Assembly: GCA_946807835.1 (NCBI GenBank)
Contig: OX327693.1
Span: 4,791,501 to 4,855,500 of the forward strand
Source: Ailanthus altissimus
Lineage: Eukaryota; Streptophyta; Magnoliopsida; Sapindales; Simaroubaceae
Direction of reading: 5' to 3'
DNA length: 64,000 nt
The notes beneath the pieces are model-generated. The model was not told the origin of the DNA. It saw only the letters and a program-made list of their open reading frames with translations, and made no database searches. Position 1 is the first letter of the stretch, and each line of letters starts with the position of its first letter. This document shows, in pieces, positions 38,047-49,576 of this stretch. Both the position numbers and the translations under genes were made by a program.

Positions 38047-38482
38047 TGAGAAATTCCACATCGAACAAACTCGTCCAAAGTGAAGGCCTTATAAGGAGTG
38101 ATCACACGTACTTGTGTGAGGCGCATTTTGGGGATGGTGTTTGGTTCTGCCCATAAAGAAAAAAACCGTGAGGGGGAAAGACGCGTGCGTGAACCCTAAA
38201 GCGGACAATACCTTGCATAGGAATGTGGGCTCTTTCATTTGGTATCAGAGCTGAGGACGGGTCTGTTTCGATGGTGGAAGATATTGTAAGAACCCAAATC
38301 CCACATTGGATAGACTCGTCTAAAGTGAAGGTCTTGTAAAGAGTGATCACGCATACTTGTGTGAGGCGCCTTTTGGAGATGGTGATTCGTTCCGCTCATA
38401 AATGACAAAATCGTAAGGAAAAAGGACGCATGCGTAAACCCTAAAGCAGACAATACCTTACATATGGATGTTGTCTCTTTCA
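38047..38482 (+). mobile_element. TRIM-like miniature LTR retrotransposon
   Basis: Two direct repeats of about 190-200 bp (38,047-38,237 and 38,285-38,482) share ACTCGTC, AAAGTGAAGG, GAGTGATCAC, ACTTGTGTGAGGCGC, AAACCCTAAAGC and ATACCTT. Directly after the first repeat comes TGGTATCAGAGC (38,240-38,251), the primer-binding site complementary to the initiator methionine tRNA. Only about 47 bp separate the repeats, with no coding sequence. LTRs of this size, a PBS and a tiny internal region are the definition of a TRIM. No clear target-site duplication remains. Confidence 0.8.
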
Positions 38483-38816
38483 TTTCACCTTCAAAAAATA
38501 AGCATGAATTATTCTAGAAAATGATCTATGTGTTTCATCTAGATTCCCACACCACATAAAGTGAAATGAAGTGTAAATGATAATTCATCTATAAAAAATT
38601 ATAAATCAGTTGCCTGATACATTTATAGACTATAAAAAGTAATTAAGTTATTTGTGCTATTGGCTAATATAATAGCCCGGTTAGTTGTTCTTGAAGAGCA
38701 ACTTATTAAAAGAGCAGTTAATCTATTGCACGTTAAAAGCATGGTAAATTACTTGGTATAAAATATTCAATTTTGTAGAAAAGAAAAATATAAAATTAGG
38801 ATCATTTTATTATTAA

Positions 38817-40958
38817 TGTATTTTAGGGTGTATGCATATAATTGTGTATATGTTAAAAAAAACTAAATACATATATTATATACACGAATTTCGTAGCGGA
38901 TTTAAATATGTAATCAATATATACACGTGCAACTTATATCATCAATAATATAAGATTACAGAAAACATACATTTGAAGAACTTTGGTGAAAATTTTAATT
39001 TTGAATTTTTCCTAACTCGAACCTTGAGCTCACCTTAAAGTGTACTATTGTTCAATTCTAGTTCACAACAATCCGGTGGGATTGTGAAGTTAGAATAGCA
39101 ACACCTTAATTTCTGGCAACCAGGTTTTGTTTCTTTAAAAAAGAATAAGAAAAATTTATTTCTCTCTTTAATTTTTCTTATAACCCTTTGTTCAAAGAAA
39201 AACTCTCAAAAATTAAACTCTCTCTCAATCTATGTACCTTGCACGATTTTTACTTCACCAATGTTAATCAAAATAAATTCCAACCATTTTTGGTACTCTA
39301 AGCACGTCACAAGTGCTCCACCAAAATTAGGTTTATTTTTTGTGGCCATTTGTAATGGTTTAATAAAATAGACCATTAATTCTACAAAATGGTGCTCTAC
39401 TTAATTTAATTTATATTTCTCAAATTAGGTATGTCGTCCATTTAACAATTAAATAATAAATAAATAAACATCATATTTTATTTATTTAAATAATATTTAT
39501 TTAATTATTCAAAAAGTATTTAAATAATTAATATTACCTTATTTAATTTTACTAACATGGTTAATAGCTGAATTCATGGTAAAATAATTCATGAAAATTG
39601 TGCGACTTGTTAACATCAAATTAGTTAACAACTCTTGTCAACTAATTAAGTAATGTACTTAACATTTAAGTCTAGACAAGTGCACAATCCCGAGGTACCC
39701 TGAAACATATTTTCGATTTGTTAGAATTTCTAAGATGAAACTATTCAATCTATATTGCTGCCCCGATGCACAACGAGTACATTTCATATTGTGAGATTCT
39801 CTAGGTCCACGCCTGAATTGTCATATGAAACTCCTCTATACATCTATGAACGATGTCTCACACACGTTACAAATATTACAAAACAACACATTAGACTATA
39901 CAAGTTGAGATTATAACATATCCATAAAATCCCTATATCATTTATATTTGAGCAGAGCGGAGATATAGATCAACATCGTTAAATCTTCATATACCAGATC
40001 GTAAGCTTATTTATAGAATTGTATTTTAATAAATAATATTTTCAAACATTTTTGTAATATTATTTATCCTTAGGGTTAAACTCATTTCCCGAAAATTACT
40101 GCTTATGATCATAAGACTTTCTGAAATATAATTTTAGAGAATTAGGATATAATACTCAACTAAATGAGCTGATGGATCCCATATCTATGCACACCAGACT
40201 TCATAAGCATCGAACTATACCAGCGACACCCAGTAGTCAGACCATGAAAGATTTTTGACATGTGTGGAACCAAAGTATAGTAGATCACTCACAAGCCCAC
40301 CATAGCACTCAGGTTAAAGGACTACGAATACTACTAAACTCGAAAGACCCTTTATTGACGACTTTATGGGATGTCTATTGGAGATCTTTGTTAGTCTGTT
40401 CAGTATTCAGTCCTTATTGAATACCTGTATCTCTATACAAGCTTCTATTAAACTCATGATTTGCTAAGACTAACCATCTGGACCATCCAGATATAGACAT
40501 ACACTGATCTATATATTTATTAAAGTATTCATTGACAGACCAGCATCAGTGAAGATAAATCAAGAACATAATATTTTGATAATACATTTGCATAATAACA
40601 TTTTCTAGCACTATTTGTAACTCTTTACAACTACGTCATTATTAATATATTCTCAGGTTATTGTCCCATTTCAGATAAGGCTCTAACTCTTTAGATATTA
40701 CTGACTCTTACAACTTGATAACTTTTATCAGTGCCGACTCTTAGCATTTATAATTCTCAGTGTTGCTAATTATTAACACTGATCTAAACTCTTTTAGACA
40801 AGATCTGAACTCTTTTAGATCATATAATGTCTGAAACGTTACAAGCATCTTATCATATACAAAATATAATTAGCGATTTAATGCAATACTAATATTAGTA
40901 TAAATATTAAATAAATATTTATACATAAAGGGATGACACATAAGCACAAATCCCAACA
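38817..40958 (-). mobile_element. Solo LTR of repeat family L, copy 2 (inverted)
   Basis: Read on the minus strand it begins TGTTGGGATTTGTGCTTATG (from 40,958) and carries the family blocks, for example at 40,220-40,320 (complement of CCTTTAACCTGAGTGC, then GTGAGTGATC). The right edge, CCCAACA at 40,952-40,958, is sharp. The left edge, near TGTATTTTAGGGTGTATGC at about 38,817, is diverged. It is inserted in the copia linker. Confidence 0.7.
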
Positions 40959-41319
40959 TTTATTAATGATGCTTGAGTTATAGTTGAAAATTTTCTTAAA
41001 AAGCGTAATGATCCAAATATAATTGTTGGAGTGGGTGCTTATGTGCCATTTCAATACTTATGAATATTAAATTATTTAATATTTATAAACCATACATTTT
41101 GTATAATCGTTAATATAATATAAATACATTGTACAATATTTGTTACATTAGTTCAGATCTTATCTAAAGGAGTTTAGACTAGTGCTAAAAATTAGCAGAG
41201 TTGAATATTACATTTATGCTAATAGTTAGCACTGCTAAAAGTTGGCAGATTATAACAATCAGCCAGATCTAAAAGATTAGATCCTTATCTATAATGGGAC
41301 AAAGACTTGATGGTATACT

Positions 41320-43943
41320 TGTGACATCCTCTTCACTCGCTTCTCATCGAGACACGAGATCAGGGGATGTTACGACAGCATCGAACACAAACAATAATAA
41401 AAAAAATTATTCAAACTTATCAAAAACACATTATATTTAATTATTTTTTTTAACATTTACGGAGAAAATTTGGCAGAGTCTCCCATAAATATTGAACTTT
41501 ACACTACCTGTGATAAAAGAAAACACTCCCAAATTTCAATATCAATTCTCAACCAACTTTCATTTTTTTTAACAATTATCCACAACTCATATTACAATCT
41601 AAATACATCAAACCTCTACCAAACTATTTCAAATCCAATATATTATCAAAATAAATTTCATATATCATCCTGGTTTTAAAGAAGATAGTTCTGAAGAAAT
41701 ACATATATACATGCACATACACTTAATGTCCATAATATAATATACAACAGTTTACAGACAAATAAAATATCTATTAAATATAATTATATGTATATAAAGG
41801 ATGTGAGTAACTCTGAGTTGCTGTAGACAAATTCACTCTCAGTCTTTAGGGAGGGCAACTCTACTACTTACACATGGTAAATCCAACGCGCTAAGCACAA
41901 CGGCTTAGTGAGTGTACACAAAAGTTGAAACAATATAATAATGTTTTGTTATCCTTATTGCAAATAAACCATATATATAAATAATGAATATTTTAATAAT
42001 AACGCCATATAACAAAAATAATTCAAAATTTATCAATTAATAAATTCATTAAACAAAAATATTATTCAATTTATCATTCAATTGATCTATATATATATGT
42101 AAATATATACATATTTATAATTTAATTAATTAATTTATTAAATATTTTAATAAATTACAATTAACCTAAGTAGGTGCCCAAAATAAATACTGACACGATA
42201 CTATGGATTGGCTAATGGGCTAATAAATATCAAATAGTGATCCGACATCGGCCACTCGGTGACTACCCACCGGATCCAGAACATATCAGAATAGATAACA
42301 TATCAGATATACAGAGTGGTGTCATCAGACAAGCAAACGACGCAGTATTGCTATAATACTCTATTGGCATACCAACTACCAATCCTCCCCTACCAATATT
42401 CAGATTTACTTAAGGCATCTCAATAATATTATTAATACATTATTTTTCGTTAAAAAAATTTTTTAACACAAATTTATTATTATTATTATTAAACTAAATT
42501 ATTATAAAAATTCTCATTTACTCAAATTTTTTGATTATTCATATTTAGACACATATTTTTTTTATTATTACAAATAGGCCCAAATTTGTTTTACTATTTA
42601 CCTTTATGCTCAATGTTTTTTAAAATTTTACACATAAGCCCAAATATTTCAAAAGTTTTCATATAGGTCCAGAGTATTTAAAAATACCCAAATAAGTTCC
42701 AGATTTTACAATTAAGCCCATAATTTTCTAAATTTTCACTTATAGGCCTAAATTCTCAAAATTTTACAATTAGGCCCCAATTTCTTCAAAAAGTCATATA
42801 TAAGTTCTAATTCCATAATAATTCACATTAAGACCTAAAATTTTTAAATATTTATAAATTAGTCCAGATTTTTTTAAAATTCTCATATAAGTCCTATTTT
42901 TCTCAAAATTCATATTTATGCCAAAATTTTCTTTTCTTTTCAATTTTGACCACCAATTTATATCCAATGCTCAAAACATATTTAATACATTTAAAAATAA
43001 TATAATTATCAATTCAATGCCATAGTTCAACATACTCATCCATCATATTATTAAAACACAGAAATATACACTAAATTTCTTAAAGTAAGAATTTAAGTTC
43101 AACTAAAGTGTACACCAACCTTATAAGTTTAATTCCTCCACTTGTTACTCACTTCTTCTCCTTCTCCTTCCCTTGGCTATCCTTGGCCAAGCTTTCACCT
43201 TATATGCCAAAATACACAAATAATAAATAAAATTCTACTTTACCAAATTAAAGGCACAATTCACTAATTCTACATGGCTATTTCACCTATTAACCCTTAA
43301 AACCCCAAATCCACATTCAATAGAATTTTTAGCAACAACTCACTTTGAATAACACCTTATACCTTGAAATTGATCCTTGAAACTTGATGAAGAGGGGTTT
43401 AATTAAGGAGTTCATGGGCTTAATTTACTAATGAAAGTATTGAGAATTGTTGAATTTAAAAGGGGACAAAAGAAAAATGGAGAGAAAATGCAAATGGGGG
43501 GTGGGGGTGACGGCAAAGGGTTTAAAATTGTGTAATTTTTCAATACTATTCCCCCTTTTATAACCTTTATTTTTCTTTGCAAAAATACCCTCAACTAAAT
43601 CCAAAATTTTAAAAATGCCATTGGTTAGAAATGGTAGCATTTGATTGGTCCAAAAATTTCAAGAACTATTCATAACTAAACTAAATAAAAATCTAGTTAA
43701 AAACTAACTAATTCTATCACTTTCCAATTCATTTGATGGCTAATTCCTATTGGTTCATGATTAAGTATTGGAAAAGTGTAAATGATCAAGGTTTTAATTC
43801 CATGAATCCATTTTTACCATACCAACACTTTTTTAACTAATCAAATTCTTCTATTTTCTATAACAAATAAATTTAATCCAAATAAAAAAATTAATTCTAA
43901 TAAAAAAATAATCTAATAAATAAAAATATTTCGGGGTATTACA
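41320..43943 (+). mobile_element. Second LTR-type element nested in family L copy 3
   Basis: This 2,624-bp insertion has ends TGTGACATCCTC and CGGGGTATTACA, a TG...CA imperfect inverted pair. It is flanked by the exact duplication ATACT (41,315-41,319 and 43,944-43,948). Removing it and one ATACT rejoins family L sequence seamlessly. No protein domain is readable. The motif GCACAACGGCTTAGTGAGTG at about 41,898-41,917 is of a kind I associate with plant gypsy LTRs. It is a solo LTR or a non-autonomous element. Confidence 0.85.
42540..42960. repeat. Degenerate repeats of an ATATAGGCCCAAATTTT-like unit
   Basis: About ten loosely spaced copies of a 35-45 bp unit with the core (C)ATATAGGCCC(A)AAATTTT, followed by an A/T stretch, lie inside the nested element. 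They are non-coding and too diverged for an exact period. Confidence 0.6.
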
Positions 43944-46900
43944 ATACTAGTAATGACATAGTTGTAAGGAGTTGCAATAAGTATTAGGAGATGTCATTAT
44001 GCAAGTATGTACTCAAACACTATGTTCCTGGTTTGTTTCATTGATACCGGCTATCGGTGGATCTATTTTATATAGATCAATGTATGCTATATCTATATAG
44101 CATAGATGGTTGTTCTTAGCCGACCATTGACTTACCGGAAGCTCGTATAAGTATATGGGTATTCAGTCATGACTGATGCTGAACAGACTTATAAGGACGC
44201 CAATAGACATCATATGAAACCGTAAATTGTGAGTCCTCTTGAGTTGAGTAGCATACGTATTCCTTTGACCTGAGTGACACTATGGACTTATAGGTGATCC
44301 ATCATATTTTGGTTCCATGCATGTCACAGACCTTTCATGATGTGACCGTTGGGTGACGCTGAGTATGGTTGGGTGCTTATGGAGTCTGGTGTGTACAGAT
44401 ATGGGATCCATCAGCTCTTATAGGGGTGAAGTATATCCAGATGCTTAGAGATTGTATTTAAGTAAATCTCGTGGCCACAAGTACTAACCCGGGAAATGTG
44501 TTTCCCAAAAGGGTTTAACAATATAGCAAATATGTTTATTTATATTGTTCTTGAAAATACAAATCTGGAGATAAGCTCATAGATGGGCATACAAGGATTT
44601 GACAGTGTTCATCTATATCCCTGCACATCTAGGATATACATGATGAAGAATTATACGTATGCGTTGTAACCTCAACTTGTATGATCTAACACGCTGATTT
44701 GTAATATTTGTAACGTGTGCATGGGACATCGATCATAGACTCATGGAATAGTTTCATTTGACAAATTAGACGTGGACCTAGAGAGTCTCGCAATATGAAG
44801 TGTACTTATTGTGCACTAGGGCAGCATACTAGATTAAATTGTTTAATCTAGTAATTTTCAACATAACTGAATATTTATTTTAGGAACCCTCAGGATGTGC
44901 GCGCGTTAGTACTTAAGTGTTAAGTACAATAATTAATTAATAATTATTATTAACTAATTAAATAGTGACACGTAGCGCATTGTGAGCCTTCAATTAAATT
45001 GACTCAAGTATTGAGTAAGGTATGACCCACATTGGGCTAATTAAAGGCTTAAAGGTTATTTCCCTTAATTGATTATTTAAGTGTTAAATAATCTAAATAT
45101 TTATTCTCAATTAAGAGTTAAGTGATTAGTTAATTTGACTAGAGTTAATTGCTAACTCATGATTAAATTAATAAAGTAAATATTTATTGAGAACTTAATT
45201 GTTAAATAAAATGAGATTTTATTGAGCAAATAATTAAGTTAAAGTAAATGTTGCTTAAATGGGATATCAAATAGAATTATAAGGACTTAATTGTAAATTT
45301 TCTTGTCAAAGACAAGAAATGGCCGGCCACCTCTCTTGTTCAATTGTTGGACACATATTTGGTTTATTTAATAAACTAAATTTATTTTAATAATAATTTA
45401 TTAAATAAAAGATGTGGCAAACCATGATAAGTGTGGGTGGTTAGCATTGAATTATCTTTGTCTTTGCAACAAATAATATAATTAAGGCCAAATAGAGTGG
45501 CCGACCATAGGTGGGAAAAAGAATTGAATTTTTACTTCTTTATTCTTAAATAAAGATGGGAGAATATGAGAGCTTAAGTGTGGATCTTGGCTATAAAAGA
45601 AGATGAAGATGATAATGGTTTTCATCTTCTTCTTTGAAGCAAAAACAAGATAGTCACCAATTTTGAAGGTATGAAAAATTATTTTTGTTTTGAGTTTTTA
45701 AGTGTTAAAACAAGAAAAACTTAATAGCAATAGTTGTATTGCTATTCATCTTCTTCTCCTAAACATGTGGCCATTATTATTGTATTTGAATTGTTTGTTT
45801 TGATGAATTTAAGTGTTAAATAGATCAAGAACAAAATGAATATAGTCTAAGTGTTATGCTATAAAGATTAAGAGTTAATCCAACGGTTAAGTGTTAAACC
45901 GGTGTTAGAAATATATAAGCTACTGTTCTAGCAACTCAAGCCCACCATATTGAGTTTTAGAACTTCTAACGGGTCGACTTCATACGGTATTCCAGCTATA
46001 AATCCATTCCAAAAGCTTAACATGTAATATTTTCAATCATTAGTATTAATTTGATTAATATGTTTTATATTTTGTTCATTAGTGTAATGAATAAAATTTA
46101 TCGTATTTATTTTAGAAAATTTGATTTCTAACCTCCATTGCGTTTATAATTGGTGTATGTATTAGATGTGTATGTATATGAATTTTAAAATAGACACGTA
46201 TACCACATGCATACACCTAATAGGTTTAGGTTATGAATTGGGATAAATCAGTACCCCAACAATAATTAGATTTTTTATACGGGGCTCAAGTATTAGACGT
46301 GATTCAATCCCTAAAAAAGGCTAACAAGAAAGAAAGAAACATTGTTAATGTATTTGCATTAATATTAGCTACTGAAATTATGAATTATGATTCTAAACTA
46401 TTGTTTGTTAATGAATTCAAGTAGAATTACCTTTTTTAGCTAATCATGAAGTATTTAAATATGGGATTTAGACACCAGAGTGTGTTAAACCTATTGGCTA
46501 CAAATAAAATTGTGAGAAATAAAAAAATGTAATAAAAAAATTAAAATTGCGAGATATATGGCCAAACTTATCATTCAAGGCTTCTTATAAAGATTTGGTA
46601 TTGATTATGATGTGATTTATTCTCTTATAATAAACGTTATTTTTTTTCTTGATTAGTTTGACTATATAAATTTTTTTTTACACGCATCTCATAAATGTGA
46701 TGATATGGTTCACTTGATATTAATATTTATATAAACATTTATGAAAAATTCATAATATCTAAAGCATTCCAATCATCATATTGTAACTTATATTTTATAA
46801 AGTTACAAAAATTCATGTATGGGTTGAACTAATTTGAACACATATGGTATAATTGCCTTAGTAAATATTTGATAAAAAAATAATATATTAATAATCTTAT

Positions 46901-47830
46901 TTGTCTTTATGTATTAATCAAGTCAGAATCTAGTTTTGCCATAATCATAATTTTTATCGATGACATGAATTTAATTAGAACTCTTGAAAAGTTAAAAAAA
47001 AAAAAATTATTGAGTATTTAAAAAATAACTTTAAGATAGTAGATTTATAGAAAACTAAATATTGTCTTGAGTTACAAATCGAACAAATTTTAAATAAATC
47101 TTTATGCATTAAACAAATTATATTGAAAAGATTTAAAAACGTTTTGACATGAATAAATATTTTCATTAAGTACTCTTATAGTCATTCGGTTTTTTGATTC
47201 TAAAAAGAATTCATTTCATCTTAAAAAAGAAGACGAAGAAGTACTTGGTCTAAAAATATCTTATCTGAATATGATTAATGTTTTATTGTATTTAACACAA
47301 TGCATTAGATCAGATGTAGCATTCTTAATAAATGTATTAGCAAGATTTAATTCTAAATCAACTATAAGATATTGGAATGGTGTTAAACTTATTTTTTATT
47401 ATTTAAAATAATGGATTTGAGATTATGTTATCCTAATAAGTTAATATAAAAAAATTATATTTTGTTAATTATAATAATACAAATTATTTATTTGATCCTT
47501 ATAAAGTTCGTTTATATACAAGATATGTTTTAACTTTTAACAGCACAAAAATATTTTAAAAATTCATGAAATAGACTATTGTTACCACCTTTTTGAAGCA
47601 TGTAACATTTTTTGCATTTATAAAGCAAACAAAGATATATATGATTACAATCCCTCATCTATCATTAAAAAAACATGTGAATTGCCTTCTAACACGTATG
47701 CTCTGACAACTATATATGCAAATAATGTTATTTGCATTGCCTAGTAACTAAGTCAGAGAAGAATATATAAAATGGGACATAACCCAGCACATATGACCAA
47801 ATTTCTTCTATGTCCCTAAAAAAAAACAAG

Positions 47831-48220
47831 AGAATAAAAAAATTGACGTTAAATAAATAACGCTTCAGTAATAATTTTGCAATTTTATTTATATAGCTTT
47901 AACTATGTACATTTAAAAAGATGATACATGGTACTAATATACGTTATTTAACAAATTATCAAATTAATACATATCATATTAGGGGAGAAGTATAATTTTT
48001 AAGAAAAAAAAACTTCTACAATTATTTTAAACTTATATGCATTACACACATTTTACCTTTAATTAGATTTTATTTTACTAAATTTCATTAAATAAAAATT
48101 CTTAACAAAATAACTGTGCGTGATATAAAAAAAATATGTTTATTTTATTTTAATTTTTATATACTAATATTTTTTTATAAATAAAGTTAAATATAATTAC
48201 TATGAAGTAGTGGATATTCA
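47831..48220. other. AT-rich spacer
   Basis: I see nothing supportable here. It lies between the copia RNase H relic and the next MITE. Confidence 0.5.
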
Positions 48221-48229
48221 AAGAAAAAA

Positions 48230-49381
48230 GGGAAAATTTTTAAGTTGGCCACTAATTTAATATAAATTTTTTTTTGACTGAAGTTAAATATTTTAAATTT
48301 TATTAACTAAATAAATGTTACGTTGATTATTTTATCTTTATTATAATTTTAACAAAATTTTAATTAATTATAAAAAATATTATTTATAATGACAATAATA
48401 ATTTTAAAAATAATAATATAATAATATAATTAAATAATATAAATTATTTATTTTTTTATAAATAAATTAATATAAAAATAAGTAAAAATTAAAAACATAA
48501 AGAAAAAAATGCTTGTTAAGCACGTGTCTAAGCATGCGCTCAGCGAACATTTTGCTTGCTGAGCGCACGCTTGGCGTGCGCCCAACGAGCATTTTGCTCG
48601 TTGGGGGCATCGCTCGGCGCGCGCCCAGCAATTAGGCAAGAGCAAAGGCGATGCGCCGAACGCCCAACATTTTACTTGCTGGGCGCATCGCTTGGCCAAG
48701 CTTTACTTTTATTTATTTTTTTAATTTAAATTAATTATATTTTAATTAATATATTAAAAAATAATTAATTAATTGAAATAATTAATTTATTTTTATTTAT
48801 TTATTTTAATTAATTTATAAAAAATAAAAAGTTATTCAACTATATAATTTTTATTATTAAAATATAATTTTTTATTAAAATATAATTTTTTATTAAAATA
48901 ATTAATTTTAACTTTTTATTAAATTAATAAAAAATTATATTTTAATTATATAATATAAATTATTTAATAAAATAACTTTTTATTTTTTATAAAACAATTA
49001 ATTTTAACTTTTTTATTAAATTAATGAAAAAATTATATTTTAATTATATAATATAAATTATTTAATTAAATAACTTTTTATTTTTTATAATTAATAAAAT
49101 AATTATTTTATTTTTTAATATATAAATTAAAAATAATTAATTTAAATAAAAATTAAAATAAATTTAAATTAAAAAAATAAGCAAAGCTTGGCAAAAGACG
49201 CCTAGCAGTGGGCTCAACATGCTCCCAACCCCTTTTCAAGCAATTTGCTTGGGGCGCATGCACGAGCGCGCCTCACGCATGAGTTCCAAATTTTTTTTAT
49301 AAATTTTAAATATATTAATTATTTAAAAATTAAAATTAAAAAAAATTTATATTAAATTAATGGTAACTTAAAAGGTTTTTC
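48230..49381. mobile_element. Second foldback MITE with 9-bp target-site duplication
   Basis: The element is flanked by AAGAAAAAA at 48,221-48,229 and 49,382-49,390. The left end GGGAAAATTTTTAAGTTGG matches the complement of the right end (GAAAAACCTTTTAAGTTAC), and both continue with TTAATTTAATATAAATTTTT. Inner arms also pair: GCCAAGCTTTACTTTTA at about 48,694 matches the complement of the AAGCAAAGCTTGGC region at about 49,180. Two GC-rich tracts (48,510-48,705 and 49,185-49,285) flank an AT-only core. It has no coding capacity. Low-complexity AT sequence in the arms and duplication makes this slightly less certain than the 33.3-kb element. Confidence 0.72.
48901..49092. repeat. Two tandem 96-bp AT-only units in the MITE core
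   Basis: 48,901-48,996 is repeated at 48,997-49,092 with few changes. Each unit runs from ATTAATTTTAAC to TAACTTTTTATTTTTTATA. Confidence 0.8.
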
Positions 49382-49576
49382 AAGAAAAAATGTTATAACA
49401 TGTTGTCACTCCACCATTCTGCCACGTCCTCTAACGCTTATAAGGACGTATTTAGATTAAATAAATCGAATGATTAAAAAAAGCAGAAGGTCCCTTGTCT
49501 CGTTTGCTTTCCTTTATGTTAAAACAAAACTGCTTTTCTTTGATTGTTTTTACGAGTTATCCGTTGTTGAGTATCA

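Larger units (their letters stand above)
41024..46261 (+). mobile_element. Solo LTR of repeat family L, copy 3, interrupted
   Basis: The ends TGTTGGAGTGGGTGCTTATG (41,024) and GTACCCCAACA (46,261) are flanked by an exact 5-bp duplication, ATAAT, at 41,019-41,023 and 46,262-46,266. Family blocks are present at 44,250-44,350 (CCTTTGACCTGAGTGAC, CACAGACCTTTCATG). Without the nested element it is about 2.6 kb. No internal domain is present, so a solo LTR left by LTR-LTR recombination is the simplest reading. Confidence 0.85.
37101..47830 (+). mobile_element. Old Ty1/copia element split by nested insertions
   Basis: Degenerate copia domains appear in correct order across 10 kb of interrupting insertions. 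The GAG-pre-integrase region is at 37,150-37,370 (HPLKNMKLL, ACSQGKL). Integrase and its C-terminal part are at 37,380-38,040 (HTQNGLVES, MRPQRYLRIYMSFDSP, FIAHFVDYQFDE). The post-integrase linker is at 38,590-38,816 and at 40,959-41,023. The reverse transcriptase start is at about 46,555-46,640 (IIQGF, RFGIDYDVIYS). The RT end is at 47,218-47,410 (KKEDEEVLGL, NVLLYLTQCIRSDVAFLINVL, YWNGVKLI). RNase H is at about 47,560-47,800. Stops are numerous throughout. This is a different copia lineage from the pair at 1-5.4 kb. Confidence 0.8.

Noticed and set aside
48510..48705. GC-rich island as a CpG promoter or small gene
   Set aside because: It consists of internal repeats of a MITE with terminal inverted repeats and a target-site duplication. 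The open frame there is repetitive Ala/Cys sequence.
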